In this document: positions 40,901 to 55,900 of the stretch, piece after piece | How positions within the stretch are numbered: position 1 is the stretch's first letter | How the letters are laid out: the number at the start of each line of letters is the position of its first letter | Made by a program: the position numbers and the translations under genes | The notes under the pieces: generated by a model | Databases searched by the model: none | What the model saw: the letters and a program-made list of their open reading frames with translations, nothing else | Told to the model about the DNA's origin: nothing | From: Amaurobius ferox | Lineage: Eukaryota; Arthropoda; Arachnida; Araneae; Amaurobiidae | Assembly: GCA_951213105.1 (NCBI GenBank) | Contig: OX578152.1 | Span: forward strand, 95,974,568 to 96,038,567 | Direction: 5' to 3' | Length of the DNA: 64,000 bases

Positions 40901-43900
40901 TTAAATCATGAAAAATATGCAATTGTTATGTTCAATAAGATGATAATAGAAGCCTTCAAACACAATAATCTTAGCTTTATTATAAAAAATATTGAGTTCC
41001 AATCAGATGACACATTCCAACATTTTAAACAGAAGTTCACAATCTTTTAGATAATATTGACCAGCATTCCTACCAATTGAAATTTCTCTGCCACTTCTCA
41101 TGGCAAAGATTGCATAGATGGGATAGGAGGCCCAATAAAGAGGAGAATTTTAGAGGCAAAAAAGCTAGAAAAATAGGTCCCATATCATCTACTGCTTTTG
41201 CTACAGCTGCAACAAAGATATGCCCAAACATAAATATTCTGCATGCTAAATATACAGATGTGGAGAATATTAAAAAATTACTGGATAACATCTGGAAACC
41301 AGTAACTGGGAAAATTCACAGCGTTCTAGGGACAAAATAATTACATTGTTTTCGATCACTTCAACCAGGTATTGTTCAATGCAGCATGACATCTGACTGT
41401 CAAAAAAAGCAAGAGTTTAATTTTTACACTGAAGTGTTAAAAGAAGTCAACATTAAGAATAAAAATCCAGTGCAGCCTTGGTAATGTAAGCAAAAGTTAA
41501 TGGGTCCAAGTACAATATGAAGATGAGGAATTTTATGGAACAGTTATAGATAGCTGCAAGGACCTACATTGTGTAAAATGCTTGATTCCTACATCAACTC
41601 AAGGATTGATATAATTTTTAAATGAAAATGACGCTGTGTGGTACATCTCAGACAAAATTGTTAGAAATATTGGTATACCAATACTGGTAAACTCTCGTGA
41701 TTACTATAAATTTGAAAAATGTTTAAAAAATGTATACATTTCAATATGTAATTACAATATGATGTTTTCCTATTTGCTATCAGTTATATTTTAATGATTG
41801 GTTAGAAAATTCAAAGCTGCCATGTCAGTCACAAAAGGCTTGTCTGTCTGCCACGTTATAAAAAAAAAATTACTCACAAAAAAGTGATATTTTAATGCTT
41901 TTGAAAATCAACATGGTAACAGTTGGAAACTTCATTGTATGAAAAAAAAATTCACAAATTAATCTCTTGCCAATTTAGAGAGTTTTGATGTAACTTCATG
42001 GTCTGAAATTTCCTCTCCGTTTTGTATCATGTCTGTCATGATGGGTTTTTAATTTTATATTAAATAAGCAGACAACTTGAAATTTTAAAACTCCCCTAAG
42101 AAATAGCTGTGATATAAATACATATGTGAGTAAAATTTCTTTTCCGAGAAATGTTATCTTCTGTAACAAATGTGCTATATAACATATATGATATCATGTC
42201 TGTCACAAATGAAATTAACCTAGTATGATGTACACAGGAATAAGATATATTATGCTAACTGCAATTTAACTTATTTTATGCAAGTCTAAAAAAATCTGAT
42301 GTGGGCAGCATATGACTTTCTCTACATAATGCAATAAATTTACTTCTCTTACGGCGAAAAACTGATGTACAAGATCCACAGCACAATTTTTTTTAATGTT
42401 AAACTGAACATTGACATATTTTCTGGGCAACATGTTAAACTATTTCAAAATACCTTATATTGCTTTTAAAACATGTTCTTCCATTGAAAACTCAAATTCA
42501 AATTTTTTATCCAGTTACAATACTTTTTCTATACATTATACTATGTATATAGGGAAAGTAAAAAGAAGATACTAAATATGGTTATTATTAAATGTTAGAA
42601 ACTATTGATTAATATATATTTGTATTTTTAATTGCACACAATAATTAGAAATCACTATAAACACATTTTTTTTTGTGTTTTTGAAAAGCAAGGGTTTTAT
42701 TATTGTTATTTTTAAAACTGTACCCTCACAGCAAAGATCGTCACATGTGTGACAGTGACATTGTAGTCACGTGGCAACTGGGTCACAATGTGACATCATA
42801 TTTGTGACTTCTATGCGATATTACATATTTACTTTGTAACTTTGTTGTGACTATATTCTGTGATGCTTCCCCAATTTAATTAATATGTAACGACATTCGA
42901 CATTTTCACAGTGATGACATTACAATGGCCCGGCCTTCCATCTTGTTACTCTATGTCTTCGGATGAGTCGGTTGGCCTGCGCTTTCGACATTACAATGTG
43001 ACGTCACAAACAAGTTAATATGCGACGTCACAAACGACCACGAAAATGACCAAAATGACTTCGCTGTGACCTCAATATAACATTGCCAAGACATACTGCG
43101 ACGTCCTGTGATGTCCCAAAGTCACAGTATGACGTAAATCTTACGTCACTGTGAAAAAAAATGCTGTTAAGGTAGCTTCCATTGATATACATATTTTGAT
43201 TATCAAAATGAACTAAATTCATGTACGAGATAAACTTCGGGTTTGTCTTTTCAAGAAGTTCAAGGGATGATTGAAAAATTTCTCAAATGATTAAAAGATA
43301 AAAATGGGATTATATATTAATAAAAAAAATTGCCTAAGCTTATTGGTAAAAAATATTTAAAAAAAATTAATTGTTGACCTTTTTAACTATAATAAAAGCA
43401 ATAAATTATAGCAAAGGATCCATTAACTTGAAAAAATTAAAAATATAAAAAAATCACCATCAAAAAACTTAAAAACAAAGTGAGAAAAAAGTATAATTGG
43501 AAATAATCAGTCATTTCTGTAAAAAATAAAACCTGAAAAATTCTAAGGTAATTAAATTGTTGTAGAATGAATTTAACATTGTCTCAAAAATATTTAATGC
43601 TTCGTTTTTTGAGATTTCCTGAAAGACAAATATCATGATTTTAAACAAAATTAGAAAATAATTAGTAAACAAAATTAGAAAAAATTTATAAATTTGGAAA
43701 ATTTTAAGAAATAGAAAAAATGGGGAATACTGACATTGATTTAAAGAAACTTAAAATTAGAAAAGGCATCTGAAATAAGTTTTAAAAACTTAGAGAACCA
43801 TAAATGAGAAGATAGTTAATAAGCACTAACAATATTACTCTATAAAATAACATATATTTCTGTGGAATTTTACTTGTATTATTTTCAGAAAGAATATAAG

Positions 43901-46900
43901 TTTTGTATTTTGTGCAAATCTTTTGAATCTTTTCTAATATTTAACACCCCACCCCCCGGGCGCGGTAGCCCATTGGTTAGCGCGCTGGAGTTGCACTCGG
44001 TAGGCCCGGGTTCGATTCCAGCCACTGCCAAAACTGCCGCCGTGTTCATGCGGAGTACGATCACGTTAAACATGTGGGTCCGAAAGTCCTTCCGAGAGGT
44101 TGGTGGTAGGGGAAGGAGGGTACGGTCCCTGTGGATGCCTCCCCCACTGGGTTCCGGTCTAAATTGGGCGGCACTTCCCGACCGTCCAAACAGTTACCTT
44201 ACACCTTTCTGGTAGGTCGGACGGTCTGGGTTTCAACAACAACACCCCACCCCCCAACAATTACCTTACACCTTTCTGGTAGGTCGAACTGTCTGGGTCT
44301 CAACACCCCGTAGTACAGGTACATTGCATATATTTTGGCATATATTGGAAAAAATTACGGCCTTTAGGTTTAAAGATAGTGGGATTATTGATATTTTCAA
44401 TTTATTACGTCATCGGTTTTATTTTGGTAAAGATATTAGAAACTCATATGTTGTAGTACGTTGAAGTGTTGAAAACCCAGACCACACGACAGACCCGAAG
44501 GTTTACTGTAGCTAAGTGTGTGGCCGGGAACTTTATTTTAGATTCAAAACATTACAAGACAGGTTAAAATTGAATCACAACACAGTTACAACAAGACAAA
44601 TAAAAGAATGGCGACAAAACAAAACATAAAAACTATACAATACAATACAATATAAACAGCACAACAAAACAAACCACAAAAACAAAACCAACTACAAAAA
44701 CAAAGCAAAAACCTCCACCAAAAAAGCGACACCTCAGGGGGGTCCAGAGAGCAGAGAAAATGTTAAAAGCAGAAGAGGCTCCCAGGCTGATTATGTAATT
44801 TTATTAGAAATTTCTCTCGCTATGAGAACACAGTTTTTGATCTTGTTAATAGAAGTTTTGTTGGAGCAGACCCTCGAGAACCAGGCCGCGGAGTTTCCAG
44901 CAGAAGGTTTAGAAAGGTGGAAAGATTTTGTAAGGGGACAAGTGAAAACATAGTGGTCTGCGTCACCATAGGATCCGCAAGTACAGCATGAGGTTGTTTT
45001 GTGTTTAAAAAAGTATAAGTAATCGAGGAATGGGCCGTGGCCCGTAATAAAGTAAACAAGATATTTATTTGTTATGTGGGTATTAAAGTTAACATTCGGG
45101 AGAAATTTTAATATTCTAGCTGGATCGTGGTTTCTGGGGGAAATATAATCATTTAAATAGTTTTGCCAAGAATTTAGGATGTCGAGTTTACAGTGTTTCT
45201 TTAATAAGGAATATGGAAAAGGTATAAAGGTGGGGGTGCCGGAAGAGGTAGCAAGTTTAGCATTTGTATCGGCGGCCTCGTTACCCGAGATGTCTGAGTG
45301 GGCCTTGACCCAACAAAGGTTGATTAAATGTTTATTAATATTAGCTTCAAGTTTAATTTTGGACAGAAAGTCAGATTTGTTTCTAATAGATTTAAGGGCC
45401 GAAATAGAGGATTGACTATCTGAAAAAATGTTAATTTTGAAATTATTAGAAGATGCCCATTTGATAGCAAAGTGGATAGCGGCGATTTCCGCCTGAAAAA
45501 CTGTGTTCCCAAGGTTGAGTTTGAAAGTAAAGGTGTTTTCTAATGTGTCTTTATTAAAAATGCAAATAGCATAACCAATTTTGTCGTCAATGGCAGAGCC
45601 ATCGGTGTAAACATTGATATCAGAAAAGGTGGAGGGAACAAGAGGTAAAAGGTGAGCAATACGAAGATGGGGGGGGATAAGTGAAGAGGGAGAATTAAAA
45701 TCGAAGTTTGAAGGGGAGGGGAGGGACGGATCAGTAAAAAGGTTATTCCGGAGTTTCCAAAAATTATATTTTTTATATTGAGTATTTATAACAAAATGTA
45801 TGGGAGGGATACCAGTTAAAGAATATAGAGAAATGTTGGAAGTAGTCCGAAAACCAGAAGCAATTTTTAGAAGAAAAATCCTTTGGAGAGATAAAAGTTT
45901 TTTGACCTGAGCCCCAGTCAAAGCTTGTCCCCAAATTCCCGCGCCAAAAATGATAATCTTTTCGATAACCGAAAGATACCAGGTTTTTAAAAAGGATTTA
46001 TCTATTCCCCAATTATTGCCAGTAACCCGCCCAAAGGTACTGGCAAACTTAAAACATTTCTCTCTAAGGTTAAAAATGTGGGAACTCCATTTAAGATTAT
46101 CATCGATTGTTAATCCAAGAAAGGTTAATTGTCTAGAAGTTTGAATTCTGTAATTTTGAATTTTAAAGGAGGGACGCTGTCTAATTTTTTATCTGTTTTT
46201 GCTAAAAACTATGGATTTGCATTTTTCTGGGGCAATAGATAATTTCAAATTTGAAAGAGAGGAGGAGATGACATCAAGAAGGTTATTGGTATTTAAACGG
46301 AGTGATTTAAGGCTAGAGGAGTAAGTGACCACCGCGAGATCATCCGCGAAAGCCTGAAGGTGATATAGATCATTGTTCAGATTAAGAATATCATTAAAAT
46401 AAATACTCCACAGGGAGGGCGATAAAACCGAGCCCTGTGGAGCACCCATGGAAATAAATTTGTTGATAAGGGAAGTACCAATGGAAAGAGAAATTTGTCT
46501 GTTTGAAAGATACGAAAAAATAAAATGTTGAAAAGTAAGGGGAAGATTAATTTTTGTAAGAGCTAAAGGTAAAATGTTCCAATTGAGACTATCAAAGGCT
46601 CCGCAGATGTCTACGGTGGTCAAGGAAACAAAATGTTTAGATTTATGTGATGAAACCGTTTCAATCAGCCTGAGAGCGGCGTCCTCACAACTGGAAAGTT
46701 CTTTAAAGCCAAATTGGAGAGGATGGAGAGCTCCCGCGGAAGAAAGCCAAAAATTAAGTTTATTTACAAATATTCTTTCAAGGATTTTTCCAAAGGTGGG
46801 GAGGAGGCAAATAGGTCTATAAGAGGAGCAAAGAGAGGGATCCTTTCCGGGTTTGTTGAAAAATAAGATATTAGCATTTTTAAGACAGGAGGGAAAATGA

Positions 46901-49900
46901 CAGAATTTGAAACAGAGGTTTATAATTTTGGATAGGAGAGAAGGGAAAGATTTATATAGATGTTTCCAAATTGTAAAATCCAAATTATCAAGGCCCGGTG
47001 CCTTGCCATTTTTTAAATTTTGAAAGACAATCAGAAGCTCTTCATCCGAAATAACTCCAAGACCCTCAGATGGCAAAGTGAAGGACGGAAAATTCATGAA
47101 GTCCTTATCTTCTTTAAAATGATGGTCCAACAAGCGTCTCATTTTTTCATCATGGGAGAGGGAAGGAGAGTCTGGAAAGTGAAGGTTTATATCGTTAAAT
47201 TTTTTATGTTTGTGGAAAGTAAATTTGAAAAGGGATCCGAAAGTTTCACTGCATTTAGAGCAAAAGGATTTCCAGGAGTCTAATCTTGTCTTTTTTATCA
47301 TTAATTTGTACTTTGCTCTGTTAAGTTTATATTTAATCAAGGCAGCCGAGATTTCGGACTGGGGAGCGGAGTTCCTCTCGAGTGACTTAATTCTTTTATA
47401 GAGGGCTGTAACAAAGTTTCTATGTTTCGACAGATCCTTATTCCACCAAGTAAAATTCCTAATTGTTTTTGATTTCTTCTTCCTAATATGTTTAATTGCA
47501 CAATTTTGCGTTATATTTATGAATGTATTAAAAAATGAATCCAAGGAATGAGTATCTCCGATGTTGTCCAATAGGGAATTAAGTAAATTAAGGTTTGATT
47601 TGAAATTATATATAAATTTGCCGATTCCATAACGTGTTTTCAGATAAAAAGAATTAGGAGGGGGGGGAACTAAGTTAAGAGTAATTTTTATATATTTATG
47701 ATCGCTAAGGGTGTCACTCGAAAGGACCTCCCAGCAATGTAAAGAATCAAACAATGAATAATTTAACAGGGAAAGGTCAGGAAAGCCATTACCAGAGTGA
47801 GAGACGAAAGTTGGACCACTGTTTTTATCATTACAGATTAAAAGGTTGTTGTTGAGGCAAAAATCAATCATGTCGAGACCTCTCTGGTCTGTGAACCCAT
47901 ATCCCCACATCCGAGCTCTGGCGTTAAAGTCTCCCAAAAGGAGAAAATTAGAGGTTAAATAATCAAAAATTTCTATCTCTGAAAGTAATGTATTAAAATT
48001 GTCGTGGGGAGGAAAGTAAATGCTAGCCAGATTAAGGGGGGAGAGATGGGGAAGTAAAATTTCAACAAAAATTGAAGAAGAGGATTTATATTTGAAGTTG
48101 ACAGTAAGAGAGGGATTAAAAATTAAAATAACTGCCTTTTGGGAGGCAGAAATAAATATGTTGTAGTACGTGTAAATTTTCTACTAATACACGGGTATAT
48201 CTTCTCATAATCGCGAATATAAGTAGTACAAGTCCCATACAATTTTAGCACTTTTGTTTTGCATATATTGGTTCAATTTCATATTGAGTCCAGGATGTTT
48301 TATTCTTCAGATCTGCCTGTGAAGATAATTTTGTATAGCAAGAACAGATATTCTTAAATTTATTTTAGGAGCATTAAATTAAATATTTTAATAGAATATT
48401 TTGATTAACAATGTTATTTACTATGTGAATTTGCACATGATAGTGAATTGTAAGTTTCTTTATATTATATACTCCGTACGAAGAACGGGTATACTGCTAG
48501 TCTTATATAATTACAAATGTTCTTTCTCCTGTATGTATGAAATTGTATTATGTCGGACTCGTCAGTCCATTTTCAATCAATTGCTACAGATACACAGCTG
48601 AGCATTTCGGAGGATTTTCTTGAAACATTCAATGTTCCGTTGACTGAAGTAATGAATGGTCGGTATAATAACCAAAATTTTACAAATTTTCACATTTAAT
48701 ACATGAGTAAAATTACACAGCTTATCGTTGGGCTAATAATTCCTATGTGAGAGTATTCATCATGTTAAATCTTTAATACATTACCTTTATTACATTTCTT
48801 ATACACATAATGTATAAGGAAAGTATTGTGACGCAGTCGAAAATTCTAATTCGAGATTTCGACGGGAGAGCACGTTTCAAGCATCTCTGATCACAAGTCA
48901 AACATTTTTGAGGTGATGTCTGTGTGTGTATGTGAAAGCATGTGTGTGTGTGTGTCACTGAGTCTGGAGACGATATCTCCCGAACGAATGGAGCGATTCG
49001 AATGAAATTTGGTACAAAAATCACAATTCATAAATACTGAAAGCCTATTGTTTTCAAATGTAATCGAATGTTCAGAATCCTCCTAAATTTTCGAGTGAAA
49101 TTTTGAAAAAATCAAAATCTTTAATAAAGTTATGCAAGTAGACATTTCTTATGTAATTTTTCCTTAGAAAACGATTGACATAAGTTTTAGAATGCTAGCA
49201 TGAACCGTTCTCGAGATATTGAACATTTTTCAAATAAATTTATAAAAAAAATCCCATAAATTAAAAAAAATATATTAACTGTTGAGAAACATGTTCACTT
49301 TTCATATGTAATATCATGCGATAAATTGGGTGACATCATTCTCGTGGATCTAGCTCATTCCATTCATAAGAAAAGATACTTTGAGTAATACGTTTGTATT
49401 TGAACACCAATAGTCATTTATCTGCTAGAAGAATAACTTATTTCTCGATCCATAACACTTGGTGACGAATTTGGCGGAATGTCGCCAACTTGGCGACTTT
49501 TTTAAAGGTTGCCAAATTAACGAAAATCTCGCCAAATGGATAAAAATGACGCTAAATCGATGAAAATGACGACTAATTAACGAAAATTCAATATCTTGGA
49601 AAGAATATAAGTATTTACTATAAGAATAACCTATTTTTTTGCTATAAAAGTAGTAAATTCATTACAGTATATAAGGAAAGTCATGTGCTGCCCACATCAG
49701 ATTTTTTTAGAAACGTCACAGTGTTATGTCTCTCCAAGTTGTTATGTCTGAATCCGTAGCTGTCAAGTGTATATTATATGTGACGTGACCAAACCCAATT
49801 TTAGGAATCTGTATCTCAACCCCCCAAAAACACTCTAGACATGATCTTACTTTTATAATATGGCATCGAAGCAAAGAGAAAAAAATTATAATTGGTGCTA

Positions 49901-52900
49901 TAGCACCTTAAAATAAAGAACTTAAAACTTTTTTCGATTTTCGTTTTTTTTCCCGATTACCCCCCCCCCCCCCCCCCCTTTCCAAGATCATGGTTATACT
50001 TATGTATCTGTATATAATTAAATATTGCTGAAATTTTAAAATCGAACATTGTAAACCTCCATTTATTTGATAGTGTGTTTGTCTAAACTCACTGTTTGTT
50101 TAAAAAGAAGTTTATGACTACTATTACTAATTAACAGATTTTCTATTATAATGTTATTTGATATGCAAATCGTAACACTATTTATATAATTTATTTCTTT
50201 ACTAAGCAATACCAGTATTTTGATATATTCTATGTCGAAAAGTGTACCAAATGTTGCTACTAAAAAGCACCTAAAATAGCCATTGTAGGAGTGGAGTCTA
50301 TTTTGGCAATTATTTTCTGCTTATAAGATTACTCAAACAAAAGTTTTTTATATGTCCGTCTTATAGCTGCTTTGAGGTTATAGTACAGCTTACAGTATGT
50401 GCATTTATTATTTTATGATGTCCCTTATTTATAAATTTTATATGCAGTTTGTTCAATATCAGCCAATTACATTTTTCAGTATATATGTCAAAGTACACAT
50501 GAGCATTATTCTAAAGTTACTAAATTTTTTCCATATACATTATTGCTTAATGTATTGTAATTTTTTGCTACCTTTCTCGACATTGAAGGTGCCTTTGATA
50601 AAGTACCTATTGACACCATTCTTGTTGCTCTTGACAGAAAAGGTGTTAATACCACGATCTCTTATTGGATCAAGAACCTGTTATCTAACAGGTATATCTG
50701 TGCATCTTTACTTGGTGATAGTATGACTGTGCATGCACTTTCGGGCTGTCCACAAGGAGATGTGCTCTCACCAATTCTCTGGTGTTTAGTTGTGGACTCT
50801 CTTTTGGAAAGCATCAATATCTCTGGTGTCTCTTGCGTTGGATATGCTGATCATGTTGTCATCATTGCCAGGGGTAAATTTGGCAACACTGTCTCTGACA
50901 TGATGTCTACTGCTCTCAGGAGGGTTGAGACATGGTGCAAAAATGCAGGCCTTACGGTTAATCCGCAGAAGACTGCTTTAGTTGCGTTTACAAAAAAACG
51001 CATACTTAATCTTGGGAATATTTGCTTCTTTGGGCAGAAGCTTATTTGCTCCAAGGAGGTTAAATTCTTAGGAATTTACTTTGACAAGGAACTCAATTGG
51101 AAGAAACACTTGGACTACTGCACGACTAAAGCCAGAAGAATCTTCTGGTCTTGTAGGAATGCTATTGGGAAAACCTGGGGCTTAAATCTCAGAGCTATCA
51201 ATTGGATTTACTCGATGATAGTCTGTCCTATCATTTCCTATGGATCCATTGTTTGGTGGTCCAGAATTAGAAGTGAAACTGCTAAACTCAATTTAGTTAA
51301 GCTTCAAAGGATGGTGTGCATTGCAATCTCTGGATGCATGAAAACCACTCCTACTGCAACTCTTGAACTTTTACTTGGTTTGCATCCGCTTTATATGCGT
51401 ATTGAAGCAGAGGCACTTATCTGCATGAACAGACTCAAATATCTGAAATACTGGAAAGATTACTCAAGGTATCTATCTTGGGGCGAACTTAACAGTAAGG
51501 TTGCTAGTCATCCTTATTTCTGTATGCCACCTGATGGCATCCATGTCAAATTTATGTTTGACAAGCCTTATGAAATTCTTGTCCCCTCGCGGGATGATTG
51601 GAAGAGGACTCCAACCTACAACAAACTGAAATGTTTTGTATGGTATACGGATGGCTCGAAGATTGGCACAAGTACTGGTGCCTGTTGCCCTGATGATGGC
51701 ACTGAGCTATCTTATCCGCTTGGCAATTTTGCTACTGTCTTTCAGGCTGAAGTATTTGCCATTCTTATGTGTTGTAGAATTTGCTATGACAGAAAGTATG
51801 AGAATAGCCAGATTTTCATTTGTTCTGACAGTCAGGCTGCTCTTATGGCTCTGGGGAAATTCACTGTGACGTCTTCCCTTGTCTGGGAATGTTATAATGC
51901 TCTCTGTAAAATTGCTAGTAATAATAGTGTCATTCTGTACTGGATGCCTGGTCATTCGGGCATAATGGCAATGAATTGGCAGATGAACTTGCTAGGAAAG
52001 GCTCTAGTACTCCTTTTATGGGCCCTGAGCCGGCCTTGGGTATTCCCAATGACCTTGTCAGAAGAATTGTCTATGACATCTTCAGGAAGCTTCAATGTAA
52101 GAACTGGCGTGACACTAAGGGACAAAGGCAAGCGAAAATCCTCAACTGCAATTGCCCTAGTACACGTCAAAAGGAACTTTTCAGGCTCAGTAGAACTGGC
52201 ATCAGGAGAGCTGTTGGGCTCCTTACTGGGTACTGCACCCTCAAGAGACATCTTAATATTATGGGTGTCTCCAAGGATTCGCTTTGCAGAGTGCAATTAC
52301 AGCGAAGAAACTGCAGCTCACATTCTATGTGAATGTGAGGCCTACTCTGCTCACAGATTCGAACACATTGGTCGTCATGTGATTGAACCCTGGGAGCTGA
52401 ACGACATACCTGTCAAGTGCCTGCTTATGCTGCATCGGATACTGGTCTCTTTTCTTAGGGATCTTCATTTTCTTTTTGGGGTAGTACAATAGACCTCTGG
52501 TCGATGTGCTGGGCTCTTTTGGAGCCACCCACCTTCATTTCATTCATTGTAATTTACTGTAGTCGATTTACTGTATCGACACTTGTTCCATATTTTATAC
52601 AAATATTTGTTATATCCGAAAGTTCTTCTATTGGAAACTTGTTCTAGGGAGATTTGATTTCAATAAGGGTTTAAACTGGTTTAAATCCTTAGGGTTTTAG
52701 CTAAAATCTCTGAATTAATTTAGCACTTTCTGGGCAAATCCAGATTTTCTTTTACTATCGATTTGAAATAAATACAAGATGTTTGCCAAAAACAAGTTTA
52801 TGCTTACTGTTACTAATTAACAAATTTTCCATTATAATGTTATTTGATATACAAATCATACTGAAATCTCAACTGTAAAACCGCACTACTGTCATAAAAT

Positions 52901-55900
52901 ATTTTCAATCAGGAATGGTAAAGCTATTATTTATTCCATTTGTCAAATAATAAATAAAATCATGGACTAACGTGATAGTCTAGTAAACCTAAAATCTAAA
53001 CTGATAGAAAATTGTAGCAATGTTCACTTCCAAAAATGGCTTTTGTTCAGATGATGGTGAGATTTTTAACAAGAACGATTAATCATGCATAAAGCATTGA
53101 TTATGAAACATTTTCGAACTGAAATGCAATTTTATTTAAACATCTCTAAAATACAATATATTTATTCAGTGGCGATATTTTTTAAAGTATCTACAATAAT
53201 TTATTTCAATTTGAGTACTACAATAATTTATTTCAATTTGAAACTATGTGATATTATTCTTTTACATTCACATCGTCCCACAGATCGTCTCCATAACAAA
53301 ATTTTATTTTGATAAAGTCATTGTTACGGCAATTATCGTGTGAACGGACAGACAGACAGAATGAACAAAGTCATAAACACTTTACAACTATGTTGATAAG
53401 TGTTAACAAGAAAGATCAATCATGCATAAAGCATTGATTAAGAAATACTTTCCAACTGAAATGCAATTTTATTTAAACATTGCTAAAATGCTATACATTC
53501 AGAGGCGATATTTTTTTAATTATCACAGAATTACAATAATTAATTTTATTTAAAATGAAAACTTCATCGAAAAAAAATGAACTTTATTCAAATGACGTCA
53601 TCGAAACATAAATCGTCCGGCTCTCTGTGTAAAAGCAGTGAATATTTCATTCATACACTTTTATTCCAGAATCCAGCGTTAAATAATTTTGCATGAAAAA
53701 AATTCGGCAATTCTTATACAACTGCTCATACAATCACTTGGTTACATTCTGCAACCATTAAAATTAGGCGTCGTTGTAGAAATAATCAAAGTTTGATGAT
53801 CATTTAAACTTGAAAACATTGTAATTACGTTGGCGCAGAATATGTGATGCACAGAAAATACACAAAAACAAAGCTGTCTTAAGACTAATGCAACACTAAA
53901 TATAAGTTGAAAAGAACTTTAAAGGACACCATCTTTACTCTGGAAAAACAAATGGGTGCCATATATTATTTTGAAGTTGGTCACGTGATCTTTTCATATT
54001 ATATTTGTGTAATTATTATTTTAATTTTTATTTTAAAAAAAACTACCGAACATATTTTGCTGAAATTTTTTTTATATATTTTATGGGATACTTTGAATAT
54101 TTCCTAAAATTTTCAAAGGAATTTGTGAATTTTAACTTCGCTTAAAAAATGTTTGAAAAATTAGGTCCTATAGAGTTCAATGTATTTTTTTTTTTTAACC
54201 CGGGTTCAATCCAAAACTAATTGGGGGATGATATTCATTTACATTCCCGTATGTCCCACAAGCTGTCTCATTAACATACAAAAATTTAATTTTGATAAAG
54301 TCATTTTTATGGCAGTTATCGTGCAAACGGACAGAGAGACAGTTAGAATAAACAAAGTCATAAACACTTTTCAACTATGTTGTAAAGTGTTAAAAATGGC
54401 CAGAGACTGTATTTTGCGTAATAGATAATTAAAAGAAAATTTTTTATTTTATAACACTAGTTTACCACCAAAATGTAGTGGTAAAGATCTCTGAAGATAA
54501 ACGATTGATTTATATAAAAAAAAAAGAAATATTTGATTTGTTTAGCACATTTTATCAAATGTGATCCCTGTTTGTAATAAATTTCAATATTAGTGTTAAA
54601 GTTAAGAATGGTGTGATTTATTTTACTATTATTAGCAAAATTAAAATATTCCTTATATTTCTCCTGTCGTATGTATCATACCCAAAATTAAATATTTAAT
54701 TAAGAATCGAAAAAATTTCAAACGGTGTGTGTACAGACCTAAACTCCCCTTGGCTGCGGCAATGATGATTTTACATCAATGATAATTGCTAATTTTTCAT
54801 CTCAATATACATGACCCTAATCCTCAATATCTTCCTCGTTCCATCATGACCAATTTACCAAATTATAAAATTAGCAAACGGAGAATATTATGGGGGAATT
54901 TATCACAGCATTTGTACTTCAATGCACAATTAAAATTCCTTTTGTTCAAAGTCTGTTATATTCTGAATCCTAGGACTGGTGTTGAGCTTATTCATGTTAG
55001 CTTTTTACATGAAATGGTCTAAAATGTTTTAGCAAAACAAGATTTTTTAAGCAAAATGTTAAAAAGGTAACATAGTTTAAACGCTAATTTCAGCATTGTA
55101 TTATTGTTCACATATATATAATACTTATAGATAAAACATTGAAACATAAGAATATAAAATAGGGTTTTCTTTAAAAGTAAAACTAAATTCCCAATCCCAT
55201 GAAATATTGGGATTAAAAAATTTAGTCCCGAGATTGTAATCCCTAAATGCATGAAAGCATAAATGTAAGAAGTTATTGTTATTATTATTTATCATTATTC
55301 TGTTACATATTCAAAAGGGATTACAAACTATAAATTTAAGATATTTGTAATCAAAAATAATTGTTTCCTTTGTTGTTTTTAAAACAAATATTTTACTACC
55401 TTGAGCAATAATCAAGCATGATTTTTATTCAATATTATCCCCACATTTCTGACTGCATTTTTCGTTTTCCTTTAAATAGCCTTGGGTGTTGGTCTCATTA
55501 TCGGAGGTGACGGGTGAAGACCCACGCTCAAAGTGACACAGTACTCTGTGGACAGATACAATGGTAAGGGGAAGATGTCCGGGGGTGGAAATTCGGCCCT
55601 CCTCGAAGCTGTGGGTCCTGTTGTGGGGGAAAGCAAAGTAGTAGGTCCGATCACGGACCGAAAGGAATCTGGATATTTTTTGTGTGATGAGGAGCCTTAA
55701 ACTAAATCTGTAAAGAGAATATTGGCACGTTAAAGGGGGAGATGTGATGCCACGAACTACTAAACATGACTGTAAGATTTAGAGAGCACAAAATGGCAAT
55801 GGGAAATGGCAGTGACAGTACCGGCATAAAGATTTCGTATGTATGGTGTGAGTGTTGAGCGCAAATGATTTAAAAAGCATGATTAATTATTGTACCCCCA

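Noticed and set aside
43957..44030. A functional tRNA gene
   Set aside because: Boxes A and B are present, but the acceptor stem does not pair and the unit continues into a SINE body with a target duplication.
45324..47401. Several plus-strand frames of 60-90 codons
   Set aside because: All are antisense to LINE ORF2.
52325..52528. Minus-strand frames around 51707-52528
   Set aside because: Antisense shadows of the LINE at 50564-52545; the same shadows appear on the plus strand at 31561-32031.
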